Shown here: positions 1 to 8,151 of the stretch, piece by piece
Layout of the letters: the number at the start of each line of letters is the position of its first letter
Numbering within the stretch: position 1 is the stretch's first letter
Origin: Desulfovibrio piger
GTDB taxonomy: Bacteria > Desulfobacterota > Desulfovibrionia > Desulfovibrionales > Desulfovibrionaceae
NCBI RefSeq assembly: GCF_951793255.1
Contig: NZ_OX636706.1
Coordinates: 2,995,001-3,059,000, forward strand
Reading direction: 5' to 3'
Length of the DNA: 64,000 nucleotides
The notes under the pieces: model-generated
What the model was told of the DNA's origin: nothing
Seen by the model: only the letters and a program-made list of their open reading frames with translations
The model's database searches: none
Program-made: the position numbers and the translations under genes

Positions 1-597
1 GCCCACCAGCACGGCCGAGATGATGGTGCCCTCGCGCAGGCCCACGATGGTATGCAGGACGGCCAGGCTGAGCAGCACCGCGGCCAGCACCATGGAGGAG
101 TCCACCAGGACCTTGATGTTGCCGAAATTCTTGTGCGTGCGGAAGACGATGGCCACGACCATGCCCTCACCGGGCAGCACGGTGGCGTTGCTGATGATCT
201 CCAGGCTCACGCCCAGGCCCAGGACCATGGAGCCCACCAGGCACATGAGCATCTGCTGCCAGTAGACATCAGTCACCAGATAGGAGGTGGCCCACATCCA
301 GCCGTCGATGAACAGGCCGAACAGGAAGACCGCGGGGATCTGCATCAGATGCCCCACCGTAAAGTAACGACCCAGCAGGGCCTTTTGTACCACGAGAAAA
401 CAGATATTGGACAGAAAAGTCACGGTCCCCAGACTCAGGGGGAAGATGGCGCTCAGGGCGTACGGCAGGCTGGTGATGGGCGAGGTGCCCAGACAGGCAT
501 TGGTCACCAGCGCTACCCCCAGGGCACAGACCAGCAGTGCCACGGTGAAGCCCGCATAACGTTTGCACAACACAGATTTGTCAACAGTCACTTTCAT
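1..597 (-). CDS. YczE/YyaS/YitT-type integral membrane protein (3' part missing)
   Basis: The gene runs off the left edge; 199 codons are visible from the ATG at 597. A GGAG lies about 6 bases upstream of it. The protein starts MKVTVDKSVLCKRYAGF and is almost wholly hydrophobic, with at least four membrane spans. Glycine-rich turns such as LGTSPITSLPYALS and ATVLPGEGMV resemble the YczE/YitT family of uncharacterised membrane proteins, sometimes called DUF6198. The substrate and role are unknown for the family. It is separated from ruvB by about 300 bases containing a likely ruvB terminator, so it probably has its own promoter. The family call rests on pattern recognition only. Confidence 0.72.
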   Translation of the reverse strand, partial: MKVTVDKSVLCKRYAGFTVALLVCALGVALVTNACLGTSPITSLPYALSAIFPLSLGTVTFLSNICFLVVQKALLGRYFTVGHLMQIPAVFLFGLFIDGWMWATSYLVTDVYWQQMLMCLVGSMVLGLGVSLEIISNATVLPGEGMVVAIVFRTHKNFGNIKVLVDSSMVLAAVLLSLAVLHTIVGLREGTIISAVLVG

Positions 598-835
598 TCT
601 GAAAACTCCGACCACGTCCATACACAACGCGGTACTCCGGCGATGAAACCAAGGGGGGCGCCGTCTCCGCCCCCGTGCCGCTCCTTCCGGCGCCGGTCGG
701 GAAGGCAGGGCAAGGGGACGTTATCGAAACGACGTCCGCCGCGGGCAACGTCCCGCCGCCTTTCAGGAGAGAACAGAAAAGCGACGGCGCCGTTACCGGC
801 GCGGCACAAATTGGAGCCGGGCTCCGGGAAGAACA

Positions 836-873
836 GAAAAAAACGTTGCTGTCGCAACTATGCAGATGCGACA
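836..873 (-). terminator. Probable rho-independent terminator of ruvB
   Basis: On the minus strand, 32 bases past the ruvB stop, arms TGTCGCA and TGCGACA form a 7-bp stem, followed closely by a run of seven T. The rest of the 598-904 gap holds other short GC-rich palindromes but no convincing gene. Confidence 0.5.
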
Positions 874-904
874 AAAAGCAGCGCAGCTGTTCTTCGTGCG
901 CCTC

Positions 905-1981
905 TCAGCGCAGTAAAAGGTTGAGGTGGCGGTAGGCTTTGGCGGTCACCATGCGACCACGGGGGGTACGCTTGAGCAGACCGCACTGGATGAGGTAGGG
1001 CTCGTAGATCTCTTCGATGGTACGCACTTCTTCGGAGCAGGCCACGGCCAGCGTCTTGAGCCCCACGGGTCCGCCGTCGTAGTGGGTGATCATGACTTCC
1101 AGCAGGCGCCTGTCCATGCGGTCCAGACCTATCTCGTCGACGTCCATGCGCCGCAGGGCCTCGGCAGCCTGTTCCGCGGTGATGACGTCGTGGCCGCCCA
1201 TCATGGCAAAATCCCGCACGCGACGCAAGAGGCGGTTGGCGATGCGCGGTGTGCCGCGGGAGCGGCGGCCTATCTCTTCCGCACCGTCAGGAGTGACGGC
1301 GATGCCGAGGATGTGCGCCGTGCGCAGCACCACCCGGGCCAGTTCGGCGGGCGTGTAGAACTCCAGCTGCGAAAGGATGCCGAAGCGCCCGCGCAAGGGC
1401 GCGGAAATCAGGCCCATACGCGTGGTGGCCCCTACCAGGGTGAACGGCTCCAGGTCGATCTTGACCGTGCGGGCCGCCGGGCCCTGCCCGATGACCAGAT
1501 CCAGCTTGAAGTCTTCCATGGCCGGATACAGCACTTCCTCCACAGCGATGGGCATGCGGTGGATCTCGTCCACGAAGAGGATGTCGTTGCGGGACAGGTT
1601 GGTCAGGATGGCGGCCAGATCACCGCTGCGCTCCAGCACCGGGCCCGAGGTGCAGACCAGGTTGACGCCCAGCTCGGCAGCCATGATCTGGGCCAGGGTC
1701 GTCTTGCCCAGACCGGGGTTGCCGTAAAAGAGCGTATGGTCCAGCGCGCAGCCGCGTTCACGGGCAGCGCCCAGATACACGCGTAGATTGGCACGCAGTT
1801 CTTCCTGACCGATGAAATCATCCAGGCTGCGGGGCCGCACGCTCTCTTCCAGCGCGGCGGTGCTCAGACCGGGGTCTTCCGTGCCGGCTGCGGGTGCGGG
1901 CGTGTGCTGTTCCGCAGGGGCATCCCAGTCATCATTGCCGAAAAAACGGGCTGCGGGGGAAGGGGAGGATTTCTGTGCCAT
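905..1981 (-). CDS. ruvB: Holliday junction branch migration helicase RuvB
   Basis: AAA+ motor of the RuvAB complex, which drives branch migration at Holliday junctions in recombinational repair. From the ATG at 1981 the product has 358 residues. Walker A is GNPGLGKTT at about 87-95 and Walker B (FVDEIHR) lies near 136-142. The arginine-finger/sensor region [18 protein letters not shown] and the C-terminal winged helix ([26 protein letters not shown]) are present. An alternative GTG start at 2038 would add 19 residues. The N-terminus is already about 40 residues longer and less conserved than in E. coli, so the start is a judgement. ruvA lies 79 bases upstream on the same strand, which suggests an operon. 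Confidence 0.96.
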   Translation of the reverse strand: MAQKSSPSPAARFFGNDDWDAPAEQHTPAPAAGTEDPGLSTAALEESVRPRSLDDFIGQEELRANLRVYLGAARERGCALDHTLFYGNPGLGKTTLAQIMAAELGVNLVCTSGPVLERSGDLAAILTNLSRNDILFVDEIHRMPIAVEEVLYPAMEDFKLDLVIGQGPAARTVKIDLEPFTLVGATTRMGLISAPLRGRFGILSQLEFYTPAELARVVLRTAHILGIAVTPDGAEEIGRRSRGTPRIANRLLRRVRDFAMMGGHDVITAEQAAEALRRMDVDEIGLDRMDRRLLEVMITHYDGGPVGLKTLAVACSEEVRTIEEIYEPYLIQCGLLKRTPRGRMVTAKAYRHLNLLLR

Positions 1982-2060
1982 GATGTCCAGTCGGTCAGGA
2001 TTTGCCCCCTGCACAGGCCGGGCCTGCACGGGGAACACTCAAGAAAAAGAAAGCGCCGGT

Positions 2061-2672
2061 CTACAGACGACCGCGCGCCAGTGCCTTGAGCGCCGCCCGC
2101 AAAGCGCCGGTGACGTCAAGGTCGGGCTCCTGCAACAGGATGTTTTTGACCACAGGAGCGCATTCGTCTTCAGAATAGCCAAGATTGGACAAACCATCAA
2201 GCACGTCCCGGAACACGGAGCCCGGACGGCCGTTGGGCGCCAGCACCGCCGCCTGCGGCACGTCCTCCACCTTGAGCTTGTATTTGAGCTCCAGAAAAAC
2301 ATGCTGGGCCGTCTTCTTGCCGATGCCGCTCACCCGGGTGAGGGCATCCACATCCTCTTCCAGCACGATGCGGCGCAGGTCGTCGGGCCGGTACAGGGAA
2401 AGGATGGCCAGCGCCGTGCGCGCGCCCACCTTGGAGATGGTCAGCAGCACCCCGAAGACCTGCCGCTCCTCAAAGGTGGCAAAGCCGAACAGCTGCTGGG
2501 CATCCTCGCGCACCACCAGGCTGGTGTACAGGGCCACGCTTTCCCCGCGTCCGGGCAGGGATGCCATGGTGTGGGCGGGCAGATCCAGCTCGTAGCCCAC
2601 GCCACCGCGCGTGACCACGATGCAGGAGGTGCCCCAGGTCTCGGCCAGCAGGCCTTCAAGATAGGCGATCAT
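2061..2672 (-). CDS. ruvA: Holliday junction DNA-binding protein RuvA
   Basis: The 203-residue product is the usual RuvA length. It begins MIAYLEGLLAETWGTSCIVV, the OB-fold domain I. Helix-hairpin-helix signatures appear at ILSLYRPDDLRRIV and VSGIGKKTAQHVFLELK, and the C-terminal domain III (LGYSEDECAPVVKNIL) contacts RuvB. RuvA tetramers clamp the four-way junction and load RuvB rings. The gene sits between the small EamA gene (48 bases upstream) and ruvB on the minus strand; the three are likely cotranscribed. ruvC is not in the window. Confidence 0.96.
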   Translation of the reverse strand: MIAYLEGLLAETWGTSCIVVTRGGVGYELDLPAHTMASLPGRGESVALYTSLVVREDAQQLFGFATFEERQVFGVLLTISKVGARTALAILSLYRPDDLRRIVLEEDVDALTRVSGIGKKTAQHVFLELKYKLKVEDVPQAAVLAPNGRPGSVFRDVLDGLSNLGYSEDECAPVVKNILLQEPDLDVTGALRAALKALARGRL

Positions 2673-2720
2673 GGATGCTCCTTGATGTCATCGAAAAACA
2701 GGGATGCGGAGGCAGCGGCC

Positions 2721-3134
2721 TCACAGCACCAGCAAAAGGGCCCCGGCCGTGATCAGGATGCCCCCGGCCACGGTCTTGGGATCACAGGGCTCGCCCAGGA
2801 CGAGCACCCCCAGCAGCATGGCCAGAGGTACGCTGAGCTTGTCCAGCGGCGCGACCCTGGAGACGTCCCCCAGCTGCAGGGCCTTGAAGTAGCACAGCCA
2901 CGACAGGCCCGTGGCCACGGCGGAAAGGAACAGGAAGAGCCAGGTATGCCCGCCGATCTGGCGCACCTCGCGCCAGGTGCCGGCATACAGGCTCATGCCC
3001 CAGGTGAGGAGCAGGATGAAGCCCACCCGGATGGCCGTGGCCAGCCCGGAATCCACGTCCCGGACGCCCAGTTTGGAAAAAATGGCTGTCAGGGCCGCGA
3101 ACACGGCCGCCAGCAAGGCATAGACCTGCCACAT
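2721..3134 (-). CDS. EamA/DMT-type transporter, half-size (about 137 aa)
   Basis: A single EamA unit with four to five hydrophobic segments: MWQVYALLAAVFAALTAIF, AIRVGFILLLTWGM, WLFLFLSAVATGLSW, LAMLLGVLVLGE and ILITAGALLLVL. Most drug/metabolite transporters carry two such units; one-unit proteins of about 140 residues are a known subgroup thought to act as dimers. The motif LDKLSVPLAMLLGVLVLGEP is typical of the family. The ATG at 3134 is preferred because MW openings are common in this subgroup; a GTG at 3146 is also possible. It probably leads an operon with ruvA and ruvB. The substrate cannot be told. Confidence 0.85.
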   Translation of the reverse strand: MWQVYALLAAVFAALTAIFSKLGVRDVDSGLATAIRVGFILLLTWGMSLYAGTWREVRQIGGHTWLFLFLSAVATGLSWLCYFKALQLGDVSRVAPLDKLSVPLAMLLGVLVLGEPCDPKTVAGGILITAGALLLVL

Positions 3135-3496
3135 GACGCTTTCCACCCCTCTGTTGCCGGTCTCTCCCGCCGGGCCCTGGGGAACAGTCTCTGAGAGCTG
3201 TCATACCGTGGAGACGCTGCCCGGGCCCCTGCTCCCCTCGTGGGCAGGATGCCTCTCCCTGGCCGGAGGATGCCGGCGGTATCCGCGAGGCAGCGCTGCT
3301 CCGGGCCGGTGCGGCGCCCCATACGGCAACCATGCAGGCAGGGACCGGGCTGCCTTTCCGGGGCATGGGCAACAGACACGGCTACCCCGAACAGGGAGGC
3401 AACCGTATCATTTTGTATCAATATATATGGCAAGGCCTGTTGTGCCTGCCACCCCACCCCGCAGGGCACCTTGCCGTGCGGCAGGAGCGCCCTGCC
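3135..3496. other. Gene-free stretch between moaA and the EamA gene
   Basis: No reading frame here looks like a gene. The stretch is GC-rich with several short palindromes, apart from an AT-rich patch at about 3408-3435 that could hold the minus-strand promoter for the EamA-ruvA-ruvB set. I see no known riboswitch consensus. Confidence 0.4.
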
Positions 3497-4504
3497 CTAG
3501 CCGCCGATGGAGACCATCTTGCTGCTGGCCACAGCGCCCCCCTGCCGGGCCGCCAGCAGATCCGCGCCCACGGGCTTGCTCTTGCAGGCCTGGGCGATGA
3601 CCCGGGCGATATGCTCATCCGTGACCTTGGGATGACGCAGCAGGGGCCGCAACGGATACTCCCTGTCGGCAAACAGACAGGTGCGCAGATGCCCGTCGCT
3701 GGTCATACGCAGGCGGTTGCAGGACAGACAGAAATGGTTGGTCAGCGGCGTGATGAAGCCCATGCGCCCCTTGCCGCCTTCCAGGGCGAACATGCGGGCC
3801 GGGCCGCGCTGGCCCTCGTTGGCATCGCCCAGCGGCACCAGGCGGACGTGCTGCTCCACGGCGGCGCGGATGTCGCTGGCGGGCCAGAAATTCTCGGGGC
3901 TCCACAGGGTATCGCTGCCCATGGGCATGAATTCGATGAAGCGCACGTCCACGGGCAGGGTCATGGCCGCATGGACGAAGTCGGCCAGCTGGCCGTCATT
4001 GATGCCGCGCAGGCCCACGGCATTGATCTTGACCCGGATGCCCGCGGCCAGCATGGCGTCCAGGGCCCGCAGCACTTCGGGCAGCATGTCGCGCCCGGTC
4101 ACACGGGCAAAGGTCTCGCGGTCGAAGCTGTCCAGCGACAGGTTCACGGCGCTGATGCGGATACGCTGCAGCAGGGGGATGTGCTCCTCCAGCAGCGTGC
4201 CGTTGGTGGTGATGCGGATGTCCAGATCGTCGAAGCGCTGCCGCAACCGCAGGAGGAAATCGTCACAGCCCTTGCGCGCAAAGGGTTCCCCGCCGGTCAG
4301 ACGCACCTTTCCCACGCCCATGCCGCGCACGATCTGCACCAGACGGATCATCTCCTCATAGCGCAGCACCTTTTCGTGCGGGATGCACTGGTGCCGGGCA
4401 TTGCTGTGACAATACAGACAGCGCAGGTTGCAGCGGTCCGTCAGTGACAGGCGCAGGTAACGTACCGTGCGGCCGTGGTCGTCGTGCAGGGCATGGATGC
4501 TCAT
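3497..4504 (-). CDS. moaA: GTP 3',8-cyclase MoaA (molybdenum cofactor step 1)
   Basis: Radical SAM enzyme that converts GTP to 3',8-cyclo-7,8-dihydro-GTP, the first step of molybdopterin synthesis. The ATG at 4504 has an excellent GGAGGGA site 5 bases upstream; an in-frame start 9 codons earlier has none. The product has 335 residues. The N-terminal cluster CNLRCLYC (C25, C29, C32) binds the SAM-reducing 4Fe-4S centre. The C-terminal CLSC followed by a third Cys (TCLF) binds the substrate cluster. GGEP and the conserved C-terminal GG pair are both present. Molybdo- or tungsto-enzymes such as formate dehydrogenase would be the users. It diverges from the small exported-protein gene. Confidence 0.95.
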   Translation of the reverse strand: MSIHALHDDHGRTVRYLRLSLTDRCNLRCLYCHSNARHQCIPHEKVLRYEEMIRLVQIVRGMGVGKVRLTGGEPFARKGCDDFLLRLRQRFDDLDIRITTNGTLLEEHIPLLQRIRISAVNLSLDSFDRETFARVTGRDMLPEVLRALDAMLAAGIRVKINAVGLRGINDGQLADFVHAAMTLPVDVRFIEFMPMGSDTLWSPENFWPASDIRAAVEQHVRLVPLGDANEGQRGPARMFALEGGKGRMGFITPLTNHFCLSCNRLRMTSDGHLRTCLFADREYPLRPLLRHPKVTDEHIARVIAQACKSKPVGADLLAARQGGAVASSKMVSIGG

Positions 4505-4560
4505 CGTCCCTCCGGGGCCTCCTGTTGCCAAGAAGCAAAAATGGTTTTACACATGCAGCC

Positions 4561-4866
4561 ATGAAGACACTCTTACGCAATCAGCGTGTCCGGCGTCTGC
4601 CGGCCGTCATCGCCCTGTGTGCCTCTCTGGCCCTGCCGCTGCCCGCGCTGGCCTGGGACGGCTTTGATGCGGATTCCGCCGACCTGGTGGAGATCATCCC
4701 CGATGCCCTGCCCAACAAGGGCGACACCGTGGACGTGCGCAACTACAGCAATGACGAGACGACCACCTGCCTGGTGGTCTCCGTCACCCGCAACAGCCGC
4801 ACCGTGGAGATCGTGGTCCGCACGCCCGACGGCGAAGCGCACACCCTCGTGATGGAAGGCCGCTAG
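4561..4866 (+). CDS. Small exported protein, DUF5334-like
   Basis: 101 residues. The N-terminus is a clear Sec signal peptide: basic MKTLLRNQRVRR, hydrophobic LPAVIALCASLALPLPALA, likely cleaved after ALA at 31. The mature part begins WDGFDADSADLVEIIPDALPNKGDTVDVRNY, which resembles the WDGYD openings of DUF5334 proteins found in sulfate reducers and other anaerobes. It has no cysteine after cleavage and no catalytic signature. The role is unknown; a periplasmic location is inferred. It converges with the next gene across a GC-rich hairpin. Confidence 0.7.
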   Translation: MKTLLRNQRVRRLPAVIALCASLALPLPALAWDGFDADSADLVEIIPDALPNKGDTVDVRNYSNDETTTCLVVSVTRNSRTVEIVVRTPDGEAHTLVMEGR

Positions 4867-4880
4867 CCGTCGCGGACGGA

Positions 4881-4908
4881 CGCGCCGGAACCCTGGGGCC
4901 CCGGCGCG
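4881..4908. terminator. GC-rich hairpin between convergent genes
   Basis: Perfect 8-bp arms CGCGCCGG and CCGGCGCG around a 12-base loop, midway between two converging genes. There is no T-run on either side, so intrinsic termination is only possible. Confidence 0.35.
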
Positions 4909-4920
4909 ACCGGGTCATGC

Positions 4921-5484
4921 CTATTCGTCGGCGCCCTGCTCGTAGCCGGGCAGCACCACACTGGCAGCCTCGCTTTTGCCCTGTCCCTTGGGGCAGTTGG
5001 ACTGCAGATGGCAGATCTCGCAGCCGCCCTTGAAGGGATAATGGGTCACCAGAGCAAAACGGCGGTTCAGGGTGGGGGCATCTTCACGATATTCCAGGCC
5101 CAGGCCGGACAGGGCCTCACGCAGGGCCTCGGTGGGACGCGGTGCGGGCGCACAGCCGGCATCTTCCACCTGGGGCAGCACTTCCTGCACGGCGGCCATG
5201 CACATGTACTGGGCCAGGTTGTTGTCCTGCCAGCCGTCCGAAGGGGATTTTTCCCAGGCGGCGTCCACCTGCTGCTCCACGCTCTCGGGCAGCCAGACGG
5301 CCAGATAGGAGATCTTGGCTGTCTTGATCTCGCAGACCTTGAGTTGCGGCATCCACTCTTCCCACAACTTGCACAGCCGTTCCAGCGTCGCGCCGCCCAG
5401 GCGCGATTCCTGGCTCAGGGTCATGAAGCCTTCCATATCGAAATAGGGACGGATCTCGTGTTCCGTAACGGTAATCTCGCTCAC
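4921..5484 (-). CDS. Conserved hypothetical protein with C-terminal cysteine cluster
   Basis: 187 residues, not recognised. Most of the protein is soluble, acidic and helical (LERLCKLWEEWMPQLKVCEIKTAKISYLAVWLPESVEQQVDAAW). Near the C-terminus is GCEICHLQSNCPKGQGK, a C-x2-C-x5-C motif that could bind a metal or iron-sulfur cluster. A strong sigma-70-type promoter lies 46 bases upstream of the ATG, and AGGAGA lies just before the start. It is the only gene served by that promoter. The coding character is clear and consistent with neighbouring genes; function is not assigned. Confidence 0.7.
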   Translation of the reverse strand: MSEITVTEHEIRPYFDMEGFMTLSQESRLGGATLERLCKLWEEWMPQLKVCEIKTAKISYLAVWLPESVEQQVDAAWEKSPSDGWQDNNLAQYMCMAAVQEVLPQVEDAGCAPAPRPTEALREALSGLGLEYREDAPTLNRRFALVTHYPFKGGCEICHLQSNCPKGQGKSEAASVVLPGYEQGADE

Positions 5485-5529
5485 AGTCTCTCCTTGCGGG
5501 CATCAGGATGAGCCCTTCTTTACCGTGCT

Positions 5530-5557
5530 ATTGTAACCAAGGACAGGCGACCGTCAA
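5530..5557 (-). promoter_or_regulatory. Sigma-70-like promoter for the 4921-5484 gene
   Basis: On the minus strand, a -35 box TTGACG and a -10 box TACAAT are separated by 16 bases. The expected start falls about 40 bases before the ATG at 5484. Confidence 0.65.
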
Positions 5558-5650
5558 GCCTGCACATCCTTTCACATGCGCCGGGCCCGCCGGGCTTTAC
5601 TATTGCGGCCGTCTTCTTTACCATCCCCCATATTTTTTCAAGGAGCCTGC

Positions 5651-6034
5651 ATGAGCAACCAACCCGAGCTTCCCAAGAAGATCCGCTACAAGTACGTTAT
5701 GGACGACAGCGTGCGCATGAGCACCGCCCACGGCGTCTGGGGCGGCATCAATCCCCAGGGAGAGATCGAACTCAATTTCTATGAGGAAAGCGACTCCCTG
5801 CCCCAGTGGTCCGAATGCCTGGTGGCCCCGGACGGTTCGCTGGGCCCCGAGATGATGGACGAGGAGAACCTGGAAGTGCGCGAGGTGGTGCGCCGCATCA
5901 ACACCCGCGTGCTGCTCAACTACAACACGGCCCGCGCCGTGCTGGAATGGCTGGAAGACCGCGTCGCCGCCCTGGAGATGGACGAAAGCGGCATGGCCGT
6001 CTACCCCCGCAACATCACCGGCCCCGAACAGTAG
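5651..6034 (+). CDS. Conserved hypothetical protein upstream of miaB
   Basis: 127 residues from the ATG at 5651, which has AAGGAG 6 bases upstream. It opens MSNQPELPKKIRYKYVMDDSVRMSTAHGVWGGINPQGEI, a beta-rich start with VRMSTAHGVWGG reminiscent of DUF3467-type small proteins. The C-terminal half is helical and acidic (ARAVLEWLEDRVAALEMDESG). It has no signal peptide or membrane segment. It ends 5 bases before miaB and is very likely cotranscribed with it. The resemblance to DUF3467 is weak and function is unknown. Confidence 0.72.
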   Translation: MSNQPELPKKIRYKYVMDDSVRMSTAHGVWGGINPQGEIELNFYEESDSLPQWSECLVAPDGSLGPEMMDEENLEVREVVRRINTRVLLNYNTARAVLEWLEDRVAALEMDESGMAVYPRNITGPEQ

Positions 6035-6039
6035 AAGAC

Positions 6040-7386
6040 ATGATCGACAACAGCTTCCACATCATCACCTTCGGCTGCCAGATGAACGTGCACGACTCGC
6101 AGTGGCTGGCCCGCGCCCTCGAAGCGCGCGGCTTTTGCGAGGCGCCCCTGGAAGAGGCCCGCGTGGTGGTGGTCAACACCTGTTCCGTGCGCGAAAAGCC
6201 CGAACAGAAAGTCATGAGCACCCTGGGCCGCATCCGCCAGGTCACCGGCAACTCGCCGCGTGTGCTGGTGGCCGTCACCGGCTGCGTGGCCCAGCAGCTG
6301 GGCGAAAAACTCTTCAGCCGCCAGGTGCGTCTGGTGGCGGGCAGCGACGGCATCAGCGGCGCGCCCCAGGCCATCGAACGCCTGCTGGACGAGCCCGCCC
6401 TGCGTCTTTCCCTGCTGGACTTCACCAGCCATTACGTGGAGCGCGAACCCGGCGCCGATACGCCGTCCGCGCCCGTGGGCTTCGTGAACATCATGCAGGG
6501 CTGCGACAATTTCTGCGCCTACTGCATCGTGCCCTATACCCGCGGCCGCCAGAAGTCCCGTCTGACCCCGGCCATCCTCGACGAATGCCGCCACCTGCTG
6601 GACCGCGGCGCGCGCGAGATCACCCTGCTGGGGCAGAACGTCAACGCCTTCGGCCGCGATACGCACGGCGACGGCGTCAGCTTTGCCGCCCTGCTGGAAA
6701 AAGTGGCCGCCCTGCCCGGCCTGAAGCGCCTGCGCTACGTGACGCCCCATCCCAAGGACATGGGCCCCGAAGACGTGGCGGCCTTCGCGAACATCCCGCA
6801 GCTCTGCCCGCGCCTGCACCTGCCCCTCCAGGCCGGTTCCGACGCCGTGCTCAAGCGCATGGGCCGCAAGTACGACAGCGCCCGCTATCTGGAGCTGGTG
6901 GCCAGCCTGCGTGACGCCCGCCCGGACATCGCCCTGTCCACGGACCTCATCGTGGGCTTCCCCGGCGAGACCGAGGAAGATTTCGCCGCCACGCTGGAGC
7001 TGATGCGCGCCAGTGACTTCATGTCCAGCTTCTCCTTCTGCTATTCGGACCGTCCCGGCACCCGGGCCAGCCGTTTCCTGGACAAGATCGCCCCCGACGT
7101 GCAGCAGAATCGTCTGCTGCGCCTGCAGGCCCTGCAGGAGGAGCTTTCCCAGCGCTGGCTCGACGCCCGCGTGGGCCAGGAGTGCGAAGTGCTGCTGGAG
7201 AACGCCAGCCGCCGCGAGGCCACCGACGACGACAGCCTGCAAAGCTGGCAGGGCCGCGACATCTACGGCGCCCTGGTGCATGTGCCCCTGCCCGCCGGCG
7301 ACCATACCGGCCGCCTGGTCAACGCCCGCATCGTGGAAGCCAAGAAGCACAGCCTGGTGGCCGAAGCCACGGGACAGCCATGGTAG
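6040..7386 (+). CDS. miaB: tRNA-2-methylthio-N6-dimethylallyladenosine synthase MiaB
   Basis: Radical SAM methylthiotransferase that adds the ms2 group to i6A37 of tRNAs reading UNN codons. 448 residues. The N-terminal UPF0004 domain has three cluster cysteines: TFGCQMN (C13), NTCSVR and TGCVAQ. The radical SAM motif CDNFCAYC is at C155, C159 and C162. The QxNxF motif LGQNVNAFG and the C-terminal TRAM domain (about 380-445) are present. The start overlaps no other gene and follows the preceding stop by 5 bases. Its stop overlaps the start of the following nuclease-domain gene, so the three genes form one transcript. Confidence 0.95.
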   Translation: MIDNSFHIITFGCQMNVHDSQWLARALEARGFCEAPLEEARVVVVNTCSVREKPEQKVMSTLGRIRQVTGNSPRVLVAVTGCVAQQLGEKLFSRQVRLVAGSDGISGAPQAIERLLDEPALRLSLLDFTSHYVEREPGADTPSAPVGFVNIMQGCDNFCAYCIVPYTRGRQKSRLTPAILDECRHLLDRGAREITLLGQNVNAFGRDTHGDGVSFAALLEKVAALPGLKRLRYVTPHPKDMGPEDVAAFANIPQLCPRLHLPLQAGSDAVLKRMGRKYDSARYLELVASLRDARPDIALSTDLIVGFPGETEEDFAATLELMRASDFMSSFSFCYSDRPGTRASRFLDKIAPDVQQNRLLRLQALQEELSQRWLDARVGQECEVLLENASRREATDDDSLQSWQGRDIYGALVHVPLPAGDHTGRLVNARIVEAKKHSLVAEATGQPW

Positions 7387-7991
7387 AGATGCACATGGAG
7401 GGCCTGAGCCTCGACCCGCAGACACGAAAACCCATCGTCATCCTGCGGCAGAACGACGGCAAGGGCCTGCTCCCGCTCTGGATCGGCGCCATGGAGGCCA
7501 TGACCATCTCGCTGGTGCTCAACGGCGAGGAGCTGCCCCGCCCCCTGGCCCACGACCTGCTGCTCATGGTGGCCAAGGCCCTCAACGGCACGCTCACCGG
7601 CGTGGACATCGTGGACTACAGGGACGACATCTACTACGCCGTGCTCCTGCTGCGCGGCCCCTCGGGCCTCATCAGCGTGGACTGCCGCCCCTCGGACGGC
7701 ATCGCCCTGGCCCTGCGCGCCTCGGTGCCCATCCGCGTCAAGAGCGAAGTCTTTGAAAAGGCCGCCCGCGAACAGGAGCCTGGCAGCATCCATCCCGCCA
7801 CCCGGCACCAGGCCGGTTCCGATGCCGCCACCGACATGGCCCGCACCGCCGACGCCCGCAAGGAGGCCGACACCCTGGCCGCCCTGCTGGCCAAAGGCGC
7901 CGTGCCCGAAGATCTGGGCGAGGCCGCCGGGCCGGAACGGCTGCGCGACCTTTTGCGGGCCCTGGAGCCCGTATCGCGGAACAAGATGTAG
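7380..7991 (+). CDS. Bifunctional nuclease (BFN/DUF151) domain protein
   Basis: 203 residues; the ATG at 7380 overlaps the miaB stop. Residues about 1-130 form the BFN domain: LDPQTRKPIVILRQNDGKGLLPLWIG, then MVAKALNGTLTGVDIVDYRDDIYYAVL, and VDCRPSDGIALALRASVPI near the end, where the RPSDAIALA-type motif is diagnostic. Some members of the family show RNase and DNase activity; the physiological role in bacteria is unclear. The C-terminal 70 residues are Ala/Glu-rich and low in conservation. A strong terminator follows at 8081. Confidence 0.88.
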   Translation: MVEMHMEGLSLDPQTRKPIVILRQNDGKGLLPLWIGAMEAMTISLVLNGEELPRPLAHDLLLMVAKALNGTLTGVDIVDYRDDIYYAVLLLRGPSGLISVDCRPSDGIALALRASVPIRVKSEVFEKAAREQEPGSIHPATRHQAGSDAATDMARTADARKEADTLAALLAKGAVPEDLGEAAGPERLRDLLRALEPVSRNKM

Positions 7992-8080
7992 AAAGCATCG
8001 TTCCGGGAGGTCTCTGTTGCAATACATTCAGGGATCTCAACGAATCAAGATGACAACCGGTCATCATCCACTGGAATGCA

Positions 8081-8117
8081 AAACAGCCCGAAACCTTCCG
8101 GTTTCGGGCTGTTTTCT
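8081..8117 (+). terminator. Strong rho-independent terminator of the miaB operon
   Basis: A perfect 15-bp stem (8081-8095 with 8100-8114) closes a TTCC tetraloop and runs into TTTTCT. It lies between this operon and the oppositely oriented activase gene. Confidence 0.9.
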
Positions 8118-8151
8118 CAGACAGATCCAGTGATGCCTGTGCTCCCTGTCA

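Noticed and set aside
3147-3330. Glycine-riboswitch-like GGGAGAGACCGG sequence upstream of the EamA gene
   Set aside because: The conserved CCGAAGG-type and downstream CUCUCAGG-type blocks do not occur in the correct order and spacing.
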